Shown here: piece after piece, positions 1 through 9,868 of the stretch
How the letters are laid out: each line of letters begins with the position of its first letter
How positions within the stretch are numbered: position 1 is the first letter of the stretch
Assembly (NCBI GenBank): GCA_015233895.1
Contig: JADFXG010000016.1
Coordinates: 1 to 61,972, forward strand
Length of the DNA: 61,972 nt
Source: Nitrospirota bacterium
Lineage (GTDB): Bacteria > Nitrospirota > Thermodesulfovibrionia > Thermodesulfovibrionales > Magnetobacteriaceae
Direction of reading: 5' to 3'
Notes under the pieces: generated by a model
Database searches by the model: none
Seen by the model: only the letters and a program-made list of their open reading frames with translations
Told to the model about the DNA's origin: nothing
Program-made: the position numbers and the translations under genes

Positions 1-1189
1 CTGCAAAGCCCTTTCCATGTTCTCCGGCTCGTGCTGCCTCAATTGCCGCATTAAGTGCTAACAAATTCGTTTGACGCGCGATTTCCTCTATAATAGATAT
101 TTTACTTGCAATCTCTCTCATAGCAACGACCGCCTCGTCAACAGCCTTTCCGCTTTCAAGAGCATCCTGTGACGCTTTTCCTGACATCCGCTCTGTCTGG
201 TGGGCGTTGTCAGCGTTTTGTTTAATATTAGAGGCCATCTCCTCCATTGATGAGGAGACCTCTTCAACTGAAGCCGCCTGCTCCGTAGCACCCTGGGAGA
301 CAGTGTTGGATGTCCCGCTTAACTCCATACTGCCAGAGGATACATTCTCTGCTGATGCACTTACATCTTCTATAACTCCTTTTAGCTTTTCCACCATTGT
401 GTCCATTGCTGTCAGCAATAGTCCTGTTTCATCCTTACCGGTAACATCTATGGTTAATGTTAGATCACCATCAGCTAAACTATTAGCAACATTTACAGCC
501 TTGTTTATAGGTTTTATGATACTACTGATTATCCACCATGCAAATGCAAGCGAAAGTAGCAGACACAATATCACGGCAGTTATTGATAACGTACGGGAAT
601 TAGAATAAGTTTTCTCATTTTCCGCCTCCAATTCTTTTGCCACACGTTTTTGCAGTTTTACCAAATCGTCAACACTTGCTTTAGCCTGAGCGTAGAGAGG
701 TAACACGGTTTTAACGACAAACAGGTTGGCATCATTAAATTTCCCCTCTTTTAGAAATGTTGCACAAGGCTTTAACCCCTCATTTACAAATTTAGTCCTG
801 GTTTCTAAAAACTTCTTTGCCAGTTCGCTTTCCTCTGGAGTTAAGTTTGTAGCCATATAATCTTTCCAAATTTTAGAAATATCCTCAATATTTGCATCTA
901 CTTTATCTGTATGTTTAGTTATGGGGTGGTCGGCGTTATGAACCTTGCTCACCTCTATGTTAGGGTCGTGAAACGAGGCAAGAAGCAACTGCTGTACATT
1001 TTCACGCATCTTGTCATTTATTACAGCTAACTGCTCAAGAGGTACCATTCGGTCAGCGTACAGGTTGTCGAAATTAGCTTTTATGCTCTTTGATGAAGTT
1101 ATCCCTAATACACTGAGAACAATAATTATTACCGACATGAAACCCACAAGCAAATACAGCCTGGTACTGATTCTTAGATTTTTAAACAT
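1..1189 (-). CDS. Methyl-accepting chemotaxis protein, 3' end cut by window edge
   Basis: Transmembrane chemoreceptor that would signal to CheA through CheW. Reading the minus strand from ATG at 1189 gives 396 residues and no stop before the window edge. Visible parts: a first membrane segment at about residues 10-30, a helical periplasmic region to about 195, a second membrane segment (LSITAVILCLLLSLAF), a HAMP region from about 215, then the methylation and signalling helices, ending in the conserved [20 protein letters not shown] tip near position 20. A GGAGGGAG ribosome site lies just before the ATG. It is transcribed divergently from the polysaccharide export operon. The ligand cannot be inferred. 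Family assignment is very secure; only the C-terminal end is missing. Confidence 0.95.
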   Translation of the reverse strand, partial: MFKNLRISTRLYLLVGFMSVIIIVLSVLGITSSKSIKANFDNLYADRMVPLEQLAVINDKMRENVQQLLLASFHDPNIEVSKVHNADHPITKHTDKVDANIEDISKIWKDYMATNLTPEESELAKKFLETRTKFVNEGLKPCATFLKEGKFNDANLFVVKTVLPLYAQAKASVDDLVKLQKRVAKELEAENEKTYSNSRTLSITAVILCLLLSLAFAWWIISSIIKPINKAVNVANSLADGDLTLTIDVTGKDETGLLLTAMDTMVEKLKGVIEDVSASAENVSSGSMELSGTSNTVSQGATEQAASVEEVSSSMEEMASNIKQNADNAHQTERMSGKASQDALESGKAVDEAVVAMREIASKISIIEEIARQTNLLALNAAIEAARAGEHGKGFA

Positions 1190-1278
1190 TTACTCCCTCC
1201 ATAAGATAATCTTTACGTTATATTTGCACCTACCCTTTTCAGTTTGAAACATCTTCTAAACAACAATTGTTTCACTTT

Positions 1279-1305
1279 CTATCGCCTCAAAAATGCTAAC
1301 ATTTC
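1279..1305 (-). promoter_or_regulatory. Candidate sigma-28 (FliA) promoter for the MCP
   Basis: On the minus strand GAAATGTT is followed by exactly 11 bases and then GGCGATAG. The enterobacterial FliA consensus is TAAAGTTT-N11-GCCGATAA, so the -10 matches 6 of 8 and the -35 matches 5 of 8. It lies about 90 bases before the MCP start, a usual place for a chemotaxis gene promoter. Imperfect, so moderate to low confidence. Confidence 0.4.
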
Positions 1306-1361
1306 TGTTTAACCATTTGCAAATTATTCATTAAAAAATTTTTTCTTTTTTATCATTGTTC

Positions 1362-1370
1362 TGATATACT
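1362..1370 (+). promoter_or_regulatory. Candidate extended -10 promoter of the polysaccharide export operon
   Basis: TGATATACT resembles an extended -10 (TG-N-TATAAT). It lies about 70 bases before the ABC permease start in an AT-rich 251-base divergent intergenic region. The -35 region is only weakly TTTCTT-like. The rest of 1190-1440 shows no gene. Confidence 0.35.
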
Positions 1371-1440
1371 ACAGATTCGATGGATATTTCTCACAAAATG
1401 TATACGGATTTTGGCAACTTAAGAAATCCTGCATATTTTA

Positions 1441-2268
1441 ATGTCAGCTAAACGTGAATTTTTGATACAACCAGCTAAGAGATTCTTAGCGGATGTAAAA
1501 AACAACAGATATATGCTCTGGTGCCTCGTTGTGAGAGACTTTAAAAGCCGCTACACTGGGTCATTTATAGGGTTTTTCTGGGCGGTCATTCAACCCATTG
1601 TTACTGTTATTACATACACTTTTGTGTTTTCTTTTGTCCTAAAGGTTAGGTTAGGGCCTGCTGCAGGGTCACAGAATTTTGTCTTGTGGCTTCTCTGCGG
1701 ATTATCTCCCTGGTTGTTTTTTTCTGAAAACCTCATACGCTCTGTCGGCATTCTTAGTGAAAACAAAAATTTAATAACTAAAAGCCTTTTCCCCTCAGAA
1801 CTATTACCCTTTAGCATACTGCTTTCCAATCTTGTTAATCACCTCATAATGGGAGTTATAATTGTAATAGCCGTCCTGATTTATCAAAAAAACATTACCT
1901 TGCTGTTTTTTTATTTTCCGGTTTATCTTTTTTTCCTGAGTCTCGCCTCTTTGGGAATCAGTTGGCTTATATCAAGCATTAACGTTTATGTCAAAGATAT
2001 TGGACAGATTATCATCGTGCTAATTAACCTTTGGTTTTTTTATACCCCTATCGTATATGAGCCGTCTATGGTGCCGGCTAATATGCAGTTTTTTTTGAAA
2101 CTGAACCCTATGTACTTTGTAGTGGATGGTTATCGCCTAGCATTTCTTGGTTTAGAGCATCCGCAATGGAAAGGTATGCTTGTTGTTGGAGTGACAAGTG
2201 TTTTTATTACTATTTTGGGAGCTCTTGTGTTTAAACGCCTGAAACTTGATTTTGCTGAATTACTGTAG
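1441..2268 (+). CDS. wzm: ABC-2 type polysaccharide export permease (Wzm-like)
   Basis: Inner-membrane permease of an ABC-2 polysaccharide/O-antigen exporter, partner of the ATPase encoded 12 bases downstream. The 275 residues match the usual size of Wzm/TagG/KpsM-type proteins. The N-terminal cytoplasmic stretch with LVVRDFKSRYTGSFIGFFWA is typical of the family, and about six hydrophobic segments follow. The ATG at 1441 has no convincing ribosome site, but the conserved N-terminus begins soon after it and the nearby upstream ATG (1398) is out of frame. It is the first gene of a five-gene co-directional operon for surface polysaccharide synthesis and export. Confidence 0.9.
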   Translation: MSAKREFLIQPAKRFLADVKNNRYMLWCLVVRDFKSRYTGSFIGFFWAVIQPIVTVITYTFVFSFVLKVRLGPAAGSQNFVLWLLCGLSPWLFFSENLIRSVGILSENKNLITKSLFPSELLPFSILLSNLVNHLIMGVIIVIAVLIYQKNITLLFFYFPVYLFFLSLASLGISWLISSINVYVKDIGQIIIVLINLWFFYTPIVYEPSMVPANMQFFLKLNPMYFVVDGYRLAFLGLEHPQWKGMLVVGVTSVFITILGALVFKRLKLDFAELL

Positions 2269-2280
2269 GGACGACAGTGC

Positions 2281-4296
2281 ATGGATAAAGCAATATCTGT
2301 CATAAATATCAGCAAAAAATACAGGATTTTTTCATCTCCGCGTGACAGACTAAAAGAAATGTTTCATCCTTTTGGGAAAAAATACCATCATGAGTTTTGG
2401 TCTTTAAAAAATGTTTCTTTTGATGTGCAACGTGGAGAGGCGGTAGGAATTTTAGGTAGAAACGGCTCAGGTAAAAGCACACTTCTTCAGATAATTTGCA
2501 GTATTATAAGACCTACTGAGGGACAGGTACAGGCTAACGGACGAATCTCAGCACTGCTGGAGCTTGGTGCCGGATTTAACCCGGAGTTTTCAGGCCGGGC
2601 TAATGTGTATATGAACGGCGCTCTAATGGGCTTTAATAAAGCTGAGATGGATGAGCGGATAGAGAGTATCGAAAAGTATGCAGACATCGGCGAATTCATT
2701 GACCAACCCATGAAAATATACTCAAGCGGTATGTTTATACGTGTTGCATTTGCATGTGCAGTTAATGTTAAACCGGATATTTTGGTTGTAGATGAGGCAC
2801 TTGGAGTTGGCGACATATTTTTTCAACAAAAATGCATGAAAACTATAAGGGAAATAATTGGAAATGGCACTACCTGTCTCTTTGTATCCCATGATCTTGA
2901 GTCAATTAGAAAGCTCTGTGACAGGGCAGTGCTGCTAAAAAACGGAGAGGTGGACTACATAGGGCAATCTGTTGAAGCAGTAAGCCGGTATGCTGGATCC
3001 TTTGACCAAAAACGCTCTGTTAAGAAACGCTCTGTCAAACCTGTCTCTCAATCATCACCTGGACTTATGAGCCATGACGAGATTATTGCCCACAATGTTA
3101 TCCCAGCAGGTGCACCGCGTCACGGTACAGGTGGCGGTGCTGAAATAATTGCCCTCCGGGTTACAAACTCTGACGGACTTGATACACTTCATGTGGACAT
3201 GATGCAGTCGCTTATGTTTAACTTTTTGATTCGAATCAAGGAGCCGGTAACTGATATAAATGTAGCCGTTACACTGTTTGACAGGATGGCAAATTTCATC
3301 TTTGGTGGAGGGCCAAGACAGCTTGGAATGCGGCTTCCTGATATGGATCGCGGCGCTGTCTGTGTTGTTTGCATTGATATACAATTTACAATAAAACCTG
3401 GAGAATACACCTTTGGCGCTGGAATATCAGAACCGACTTACAACTTTATTGATGAGGCATTCAGCCACGACAGAGTGGATTCCCTGGGACCTATCACAGT
3501 AACGCAGGATCCCTCCGAAATGCTCCCCTTTCACGGTCTCACTAAGCTTCCGTTAAAGGTTTGGTTTTCTAAACCCTCTAACTCATCAAATGTGCAATTA
3601 GCCAGCACTGATAACACAAATGGTGAGGCGCCATTAACTGCTACAAATCCTGAGTTTGCATCAACCATTTCTGAACTATTTAAGAAATATCGCCCTAAAA
3701 AAATAATTGAAACCGGTACATATCTCGGCCATGGTTCTACTTCGATTATTGCATCGGCTATTAAAGAGACCGGACTTGATGATGCCGTGTTTTACTCTAT
3801 CGAGATAAACCCGGATTATTACAAAGCAGCCATTCAACATCTTACTGATAACAGCCTTATAGACAAGGTTAAGCTCTTAAACGGTCTGTCAGTACCACGA
3901 GTGTCTCTCCTTACAAAAGACGAAATAGAGGACAAATTTGTCAGAAATCTGCATTATTCTGGCATTTTTGTTGATTATACAGAATCCCAAAGAGCGGAGC
4001 GATATTTTAAGGAAACTAATTTCCCTGACCTTACAGATGATTTACTTGGAAAGTGTCTTACAGAGTTTTCTTATATGCCAAACCTCGTGCTCCTTGACAC
4101 TGCCGCACATATAGGGTATGTGGAGTTTGAGTACCTGATAAAACGCCTGCTTGCTACCTGTGTCATAATCTTGTGTGATTGTTTTCACGTTAAACACTAC
4201 AGCAGTTATCTTTACATGAAGACCGACCCCAGATTTGAATTTATTAAGGTTTCTGAGGATGGGTTTGGCTTTTGTGTAGTTGTGTTTACACCGTAG
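2281..4296 (+). CDS. wzt: Polysaccharide ABC transporter ATPase (Wzt-like) with fused methyltransferase-like domain
   Basis: Nucleotide-binding subunit that would power export of an undecaprenyl-linked polysaccharide with the upstream permease. Residues 1-240 are the ATPase: Walker A GRNGSGKST at 59-67, signature YSSGM at 147-151, Walker B ILVVDE at 167-172 and switch His204. Residues about 270-425 resemble the Wzt C-terminal sugar-binding domain that recognises capped chain ends in ABC O-antigen systems. The last ~210 residues look like a class I SAM-dependent methyltransferase: the glycine motif IIETGTYLGHGST is followed by a YSIEIN acidic strand. At 671 residues it is well above the usual ~430 for Wzt because of this fusion. 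It overlaps the next gene's open frame at its 3' end. Confidence 0.88.
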   Translation: MDKAISVINISKKYRIFSSPRDRLKEMFHPFGKKYHHEFWSLKNVSFDVQRGEAVGILGRNGSGKSTLLQIICSIIRPTEGQVQANGRISALLELGAGFNPEFSGRANVYMNGALMGFNKAEMDERIESIEKYADIGEFIDQPMKIYSSGMFIRVAFACAVNVKPDILVVDEALGVGDIFFQQKCMKTIREIIGNGTTCLFVSHDLESIRKLCDRAVLLKNGEVDYIGQSVEAVSRYAGSFDQKRSVKKRSVKPVSQSSPGLMSHDEIIAHNVIPAGAPRHGTGGGAEIIALRVTNSDGLDTLHVDMMQSLMFNFLIRIKEPVTDINVAVTLFDRMANFIFGGGPRQLGMRLPDMDRGAVCVVCIDIQFTIKPGEYTFGAGISEPTYNFIDEAFSHDRVDSLGPITVTQDPSEMLPFHGLTKLPLKVWFSKPSNSSNVQLASTDNTNGEAPLTATNPEFASTISELFKKYRPKKIIETGTYLGHGSTSIIASAIKETGLDDAVFYSIEINPDYYKAAIQHLTDNSLIDKVKLLNGLSVPRVSLLTKDEIEDKFVRNLHYSGIFVDYTESQRAERYFKETNFPDLTDDLLGKCLTEFSYMPNLVLLDTAAHIGYVEFEYLIKRLLATCVIILCDCFHVKHYSSYLYMKTDPRFEFIKVSEDGFGFCVVVFTP

Positions 4297-4306
4297 AGAG
4301 ATAGTT

Positions 4307-7300
4307 TTGAATTTAATTCAGGCATTAGAAAATGCAAACAATGAGTTCATCCTGTGGATCAGAACTGATTCTATAGGTGACACAGTTCTATCAATCACTA
4401 TGCTTGATGAGATAAAAAAAGTGTACCCACAGCTTAAAATAGCAGTACTTTGTCAAAACAGTATACGTGAACTTTATGAACCATGCCCTCATGTTAATCA
4501 TATTATTACTTTTGATAAACAAAGGGCTCTTGCTGAAATTCCCTACAGGGACGATATAATCCTGAGCATTCACCAACTTAAACCGCTTTTTGCCTTTAAC
4601 AGTCAATACTCAAGAGAAAGCATCTCAGATACTTTTACTGTTTATAGCGGCGCTAAGTACATCGCAGGGTTTAGCGGTAACACGTGCAATATGGAGGAAA
4701 CTGAAAGAGATGCAAATAACGCACTCTACACTGACCTGATAACATCTGGCGAAACTCATAAAAGTGAACTTAAACGTTACGTAGATTTTCTCTCAGCGCT
4801 TGGAATAACTGTCAACTCTCTTAAACCCCGTCTCTACACAAATCTTGATGACGAAAAAATAGTCTTTGAAAAAATATTTGATAGTTTTGGATTAAAAACC
4901 TACAAACCCATAGTGATTTTGCCATCTGCTCAGAGTTCTTACAGGATTTATCCAAGGTTTCTTGAAGTAATGGAGGGACTTAAGGATTTCCCGCTTATAA
5001 TAGCAGGCGGCACAGATATGGTTGATTTCGGACGAAAACTCGCTGAGGACTTTTCAGGCACCTGCTTTGATCTTTGCGGTAAAACAACTTTAAGACAAAC
5101 TGCCGCTCTTATCTGTAAATCAAGACTTGCAATATGTTCAGAATCTGCAGCAGCACATATTGCATGTGCCGTAGGCACCCCAAATGTAGTCATACTTGGC
5201 GGAGGCCATTTCGGCAGGTTTATACCATATTCCAACCTGACTTCTACCGTCTCACTGCCCCTTAACTGCTATGGCTGCGGATGGACATGTACTCATGAAG
5301 ATTCCTTTCAGTGCTTAAAAGATATTGAGCCAAAGAGTGTCATCTATGCAGCAAGGCTAGCTCTTAATGGTATCACCCTAAAACCTAAGATTTATCTGCA
5401 AAGCGGCTTATTAAATCCGGATGTAGCAGTGTCGGATGTTATTGGTAAATTAGTCTCAGACGTTGATATTATAAACATACCTGAAAGCCTCGAGGAAATT
5501 TATAACATACCAGGTTCTTATGAAGCTGTTAAACAGCATTTGCCTAAGATAACCATTGTAACGCCATCTTTTAATCACGCAGCTTTTCTTGAGGAGTGTA
5601 TTCTGTCTGTGATTTCTGAAGGCTATCCCAATTTGCAATACATAATAATGGATGGCGGCAGCTCTGACGGCTCTGTGGAAATAATACAACGATACGAAAA
5701 ATACTTAAGCCATTGGCAGAGCGCTCCTGATAACGGACAGTACGAGGCAATAAATGAGGGCTTTAAACTTGCCGATGGTGAGATAATGGGCTGGATTAAC
5801 TCTGACGATAAACTTCACCCGGGAGCTCTTTGGACAGTAGCCAGGGTTTTTACTGCTTGCGTACACGTTGAATGGATAATGGGCAGACCCACAGTGTGGG
5901 CAGCTAGTGGTAAATTAGCTAATGTTGTAAACCCCATTCCTCAGTGGTGCAGAGGGTACTATTTAGAAGGAAAAATCGGCCCCCCTCACATTCAACAAGA
6001 ATCTACCTTCTGGAAATCGTCACTTTGGAAAAAAACCGGAGGCTACATTGATCCCACTCTTAAGTACGCAGGGGACTTAGAACTATGGACAAGGTTTTTC
6101 CGGTACGCCAGGCTTTATAGCGTGGATGCACTTTTAGGTGGCATTAGGTCTCATCCCAACCAAAAGACCTGGCAGGAGGGCATAAGCTTATATAACGAAG
6201 AGGCTGAGCAGATTCTTAAAAGAGAAAGGGAATTTTACGAAAAATCAGGGGAACCTCTTTTATCGCCCCCGGAGATCATTATACCCGACACTCTTAGCCA
6301 CACCCTCTTATACAACTACATACCAAACGATTTAGAAATTAGTAAAAAGTCTCTAAAAATTCATGTCGCGTTTTCAGGACTTGGCGCTGGCAACATTGGC
6401 GATGAGGCTATGATGCTCGGGTTCTTATCGCTTTACAAATTACCACAAGGAACAACTATTGAAGTGTGGGACAAAAAAGAACCTGCTCTTAAAGTGTTTA
6501 CAGAGCGTTTTGAGTTTGTGGATTATACTGATATTGAAACTTGTCAGACACTCTGTCTAAATGCTGACTGTGTGTTTGTAGTTGGCGCCACAATTGTTAC
6601 CGAGATGTTAAGTACCGATTGGCCTTTAAGAGTGTTGGGAGACAAGTACGATTTCTGTTCAACCCACGGCATTCCACTTCATGTTATCGGCACTGGAGTC
6701 GATATGATTTTTAGCGAGGAGGCTAAAAGCCTTTTTTATAAAGGGTTTTATAGAATAGATTCGTGGACAGTCAGAAGTGAAAGAAGCCGGCGGGTTTTAT
6801 TGGGTCTTGGTATAAGTCCTGATAAAATAATTACTGCTGCTGATTTAGCATGGCATACTCCTATGGATGGTTTTGACCCTGACTGGGCAAAAAACTGTCT
6901 TATGTCTTTGGGTATTGATGTGGCAAGACCTCTTATAGGGGTTAATGTTGTCAATGAGAAGTGGACTGATGCACAACATATTAAAGAGCAAATAGCTGAA
7001 ACCCTAGATGAATTGATAGAGAAACACGGGTTTCAGATAGCATTTTTTTGTAACGAAACCAGAGAGGGAAAATACTACGATAAAGAAGCGGCACTTTCAG
7101 TTATAAGTTTGATGAAAAACCCCGCTACCCTTGTTCCCAACATTTACTATACGCCTATACAGATGATTTCCATGCTTTCCTTTTGCCGTTTTACTATCTC
7201 CTTCAGATACCATTTTACGGTTTTCAGCATCCTTGCCGGCACTGTGCCAATCTCTGTTTTAAGAGGCGATAAACTGATTGAGCTCGTTAATGAGTTTAAT

Positions 7301-9838
7301 GGATTACACACGGGACGGCCTGAAAACATTTCCAAAGTCAAAATACTTAACGCTCTTTCAAATGGCGAGCGGCTTTATAATAAGATAAAATTAACTCAAA
7401 AAATAGTAATCAAAACCCTGAGAGAAAGAGGATTTTTAAATACAGCGTTTATCAAAAACCTTAATTCAAATTCATTTGGTAAAAGGCGCATTCTTAATAA
7501 AACCAAATCTAAACCTACTCCCCCATCTCTTTTATGGGTGAGGATAGATTCAATCGGAGATGCACTACTTTCTATCGGTATGCTTTCAGAAATCAGGAAA
7601 AAGTATGATGGCTATAGGGTAACAGTTTTATGCCAAAGTCATGTAAAGGATCTTTATGAAACCTGTCCATTTGTTGATAACATTATCACTATAAATAAAC
7701 ATCAGGCAGCTCATGACGAGGTTTACAGAAATAGAGTGGTTAAAACTATCCGAGACGCAAACCCGGTAATTGCGCTTAATTCACAATACTCAAGAGAGCA
7801 GCTTTCCGATTTTTTCACAATCGAAAGCGCTGCAAGAGAAAAGGTCGCTTTCTTTGGTGATTCAGGTAATCACCTCTCTGTCGATATACGCGAAAAAAAT
7901 AACCTTGCTCACTCTAAAATTATTGAAATCTACGACAAAAAAATAAACGAGCTAAGACGCAACGAGCAATTTTTAGTATCGCTTGCAATAAATACAAAAC
8001 CTCTTACACCACAGATGTGGTTAACCGAGGAGGATGAGCGTTTTTGTAAAGACATGTTTAATATGTATAACGTTCTTCCAGAAAAGTTGATAACTATTGC
8101 CCCTGCTGCTCAGTTTAACTGTAAAGTTTATGACAGGCTCGATGAGGCATTAGACGGTCTCGATGATTATGACATCTGCGTCTTAGGCACTGATGATGCT
8201 GCACCTTCAGCTGAGAAAATCGAGCGACGCTTCAAAGGCCGCGTGTTTAATCTAACCACTAAAACAACGCTAAGACAAACCGCCGCCGTTATAAAAAACT
8301 CCACCCTGTTTGTGGGTCCTGATTCGATGGCGGCACACATTGCCTGTGCGTTTGATATTCCAAACGTGGTAATGCTGGGAGGAGGTCATCCTGGGCGTTT
8401 CTTGCCATATCATAAAACCACTACGGCTGTCTCACTGCCGATAAACTGTTATGGCTGCAACTGGGACTGCAGATATGGCACATATTATTGTATAAAGAAC
8501 ATAAAACCTGAGACTGTTAATTATGCCATTAAAAAAGCATTGTCTGAAGCTTTTGTTAGCAAACAAAATAAGCTCCCTGAGTGGGGAGTGACAACAGGCT
8601 GGCAGTTGGATGAACTCAGAGCAGACAACCGCAAACCACAGATAATCTTTGAATCACCATCCCTCTGGGACACTAACATAAAAGTGCCACGATGGAAACT
8701 GCCTGATGATTACATTAATTTAAATGAATTCAAAATAATATATACTCATGAAACTCCGAAGATGAATAAACACTTCTCTTTTAACAAAACTCCTTATGAA
8801 TTTCTTGCCACTGCTATCGTTTCAACTTATAAGTCAGAAAGATTCTTAAGACAGTGTTTGACTGATTTATGCAACCAAACTATTTACAATCACCTTGAGA
8901 TAATTGTTCTTGATGCAAACTCTCCGGAAAATGAAAGCTCAATTGTAGCTGAGTTTCAGAAAATTCACTCAAACATTACCTATATAAGAACGGGAACCAG
9001 AATTGGTGTTTATAGCGCATGGAATATTATGGTGAAACTTGCACGAGGAAAGTACATAACTCCGATGAGTACAAACGACAGGATAAGAACTGATGCATAT
9101 GAAATTCTTGCTGGGTATCTTGAAGAGTTTCCAAATGTGGCTCTTGTCTATGGAAACACATATAAGACAAAAAATCCAAAAGATAGTTTTGACTCACACT
9201 CAATTCATAGTGAGTTTAGTTGGCAGGAGTATTCATACGAGGAGCTATTGCAGTGTAATATGGTAGGGCCTCATCCTATGTGGAGAGCCTCTGTACATTC
9301 TGAGACAGGACTTTTTGACGAAACCTTTGTCGCTAACGGTGATCAGGAGTTTTTCATTCGCCTTGGCAGCCGGTATGAGCTTATGAGTGTCCCAGAATAT
9401 ACGGGGGTTTACTGGCTTGCTCCTGATGCCTTATCAATGGAGGGTAAAACACCAGAAACGGAGAGCGAACTAGCGCACAAAAAGTACCAGCAAATGTATA
9501 TAAAGCAGATGATAGCAAAATTGAAAAATACTGAGCGCCCAATTTATATTTGGGGTGCCGGAACTGCCGGTAGAATAACGTTATCTATTTTATCACGACT
9601 TAACATCTTGCCAACTGCTTTTGTTGATAGTGACAAAAATAAATGGGGCATTAAAACAGAGGATCTTACAGTTTATTCACCTAATGAAAAAGTAATATGC
9701 TTAGATGACACATCACCTCGGCCTTTTATCATTGTTGCCTCGCTTTATTTCCGTGAAATACTCATAGAGCTTAAACGTGCACGATATGTTAACAGAAATG
9801 ACTTCTTTACCAATATCTATTCTATGAAATGGATATAG
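4307..9838 (+). CDS. Giant multidomain glycosyltransferase (GT9-GT2-pyruvyltransferase-GT9-GT2-Rossmann tail)
   Basis: A single 1843-residue protein that appears to carry several sugar-modifying activities for the polysaccharide of this operon. Approximate domains: GT9 (heptosyltransferase-like) 15-350, with WIRTDSIGDTVLS and SESAAAHIACAVGTP; GT2 413-645, with TIVTPSFNHAAFLEEC and MDGGSSDGS; polysaccharide pyruvyltransferase-like 682-1020, with GLGAGNIGDEA; a second GT9 1073-1420, with WVRIDSIGDALLS; a second GT2 1498-1720, with ATAIVSTYKSERFL; and a C-terminal GAGTAGR nucleotide-binding-like tail 1745-1843. The two GT9 units share the motifs TTLRQTAA and NCYGC, so they look like an internal duplication. 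I chose TTG at 4307 because GAGAG precedes it. The frame is open from TTG 4280, inside the upstream gene. No internal stop or frameshift is seen. Confidence 0.88.
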   Translation: MNLIQALENANNEFILWIRTDSIGDTVLSITMLDEIKKVYPQLKIAVLCQNSIRELYEPCPHVNHIITFDKQRALAEIPYRDDIILSIHQLKPLFAFNSQYSRESISDTFTVYSGAKYIAGFSGNTCNMEETERDANNALYTDLITSGETHKSELKRYVDFLSALGITVNSLKPRLYTNLDDEKIVFEKIFDSFGLKTYKPIVILPSAQSSYRIYPRFLEVMEGLKDFPLIIAGGTDMVDFGRKLAEDFSGTCFDLCGKTTLRQTAALICKSRLAICSESAAAHIACAVGTPNVVILGGGHFGRFIPYSNLTSTVSLPLNCYGCGWTCTHEDSFQCLKDIEPKSVIYAARLALNGITLKPKIYLQSGLLNPDVAVSDVIGKLVSDVDIINIPESLEEIYNIPGSYEAVKQHLPKITIVTPSFNHAAFLEECILSVISEGYPNLQYIIMDGGSSDGSVEIIQRYEKYLSHWQSAPDNGQYEAINEGFKLADGEIMGWINSDDKLHPGALWTVARVFTACVHVEWIMGRPTVWAASGKLANVVNPIPQWCRGYYLEGKIGPPHIQQESTFWKSSLWKKTGGYIDPTLKYAGDLELWTRFFRYARLYSVDALLGGIRSHPNQKTWQEGISLYNEEAEQILKREREFYEKSGEPLLSPPEIIIPDTLSHTLLYNYIPNDLEISKKSLKIHVAFSGLGAGNIGDEAMMLGFLSLYKLPQGTTIEVWDKKEPALKVFTERFEFVDYTDIETCQTLCLNADCVFVVGATIVTEMLSTDWPLRVLGDKYDFCSTHGIPLHVIGTGVDMIFSEEAKSLFYKGFYRIDSWTVRSERSRRVLLGLGISPDKIITAADLAWHTPMDGFDPDWAKNCLMSLGIDVARPLIGVNVVNEKWTDAQHIKEQIAETLDELIEKHGFQIAFFCNETREGKYYDKEAALSVISLMKNPATLVPNIYYTPIQMISMLSFCRFTISFRYHFTVFSILAGTVPISVLRGDKLIELVNEFNGLHTGRPENISKVKILNALSNGERLYNKIKLTQKIVIKTLRERGFLNTAFIKNLNSNSFGKRRILNKTKSKPTPPSLLWVRIDSIGDALLSIGMLSEIRKKYDGYRVTVLCQSHVKDLYETCPFVDNIITINKHQAAHDEVYRNRVVKTIRDANPVIALNSQYSREQLSDFFTIESAAREKVAFFGDSGNHLSVDIREKNNLAHSKIIEIYDKKINELRRNEQFLVSLAINTKPLTPQMWLTEEDERFCKDMFNMYNVLPEKLITIAPAAQFNCKVYDRLDEALDGLDDYDICVLGTDDAAPSAEKIERRFKGRVFNLTTKTTLRQTAAVIKNSTLFVGPDSMAAHIACAFDIPNVVMLGGGHPGRFLPYHKTTTAVSLPINCYGCNWDCRYGTYYCIKNIKPETVNYAIKKALSEAFVSKQNKLPEWGVTTGWQLDELRADNRKPQIIFESPSLWDTNIKVPRWKLPDDYINLNEFKIIYTHETPKMNKHFSFNKTPYEFLATAIVSTYKSERFLRQCLTDLCNQTIYNHLEIIVLDANSPENESSIVAEFQKIHSNITYIRTGTRIGVYSAWNIMVKLARGKYITPMSTNDRIRTDAYEILAGYLEEFPNVALVYGNTYKTKNPKDSFDSHSIHSEFSWQEYSYEELLQCNMVGPHPMWRASVHSETGLFDETFVANGDQEFFIRLGSRYELMSVPEYTGVYWLAPDALSMEGKTPETESELAHKKYQQMYIKQMIAKLKNTERPIYIWGAGTAGRITLSILSRLNILPTAFVDSDKNKWGIKTEDLTVYSPNEKVICLDDTSPRPFIIVASLYFREILIELKRARYVNRNDFFTNIYSMKWI

Positions 9839-9868
9839 ACACTACAGATAATTTGCAAGGAGAGCTAC

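Noticed and set aside
207-608. 133-codon plus-strand frame
   Set aside because: Antisense to the MCP coding sequence; the minus-strand reading gives clear HAMP and signalling motifs.
1011-1247. 78-codon plus-strand frame
   Set aside because: It is antisense to the MCP gene and its upstream region, with no ribosome site; a shadow frame.
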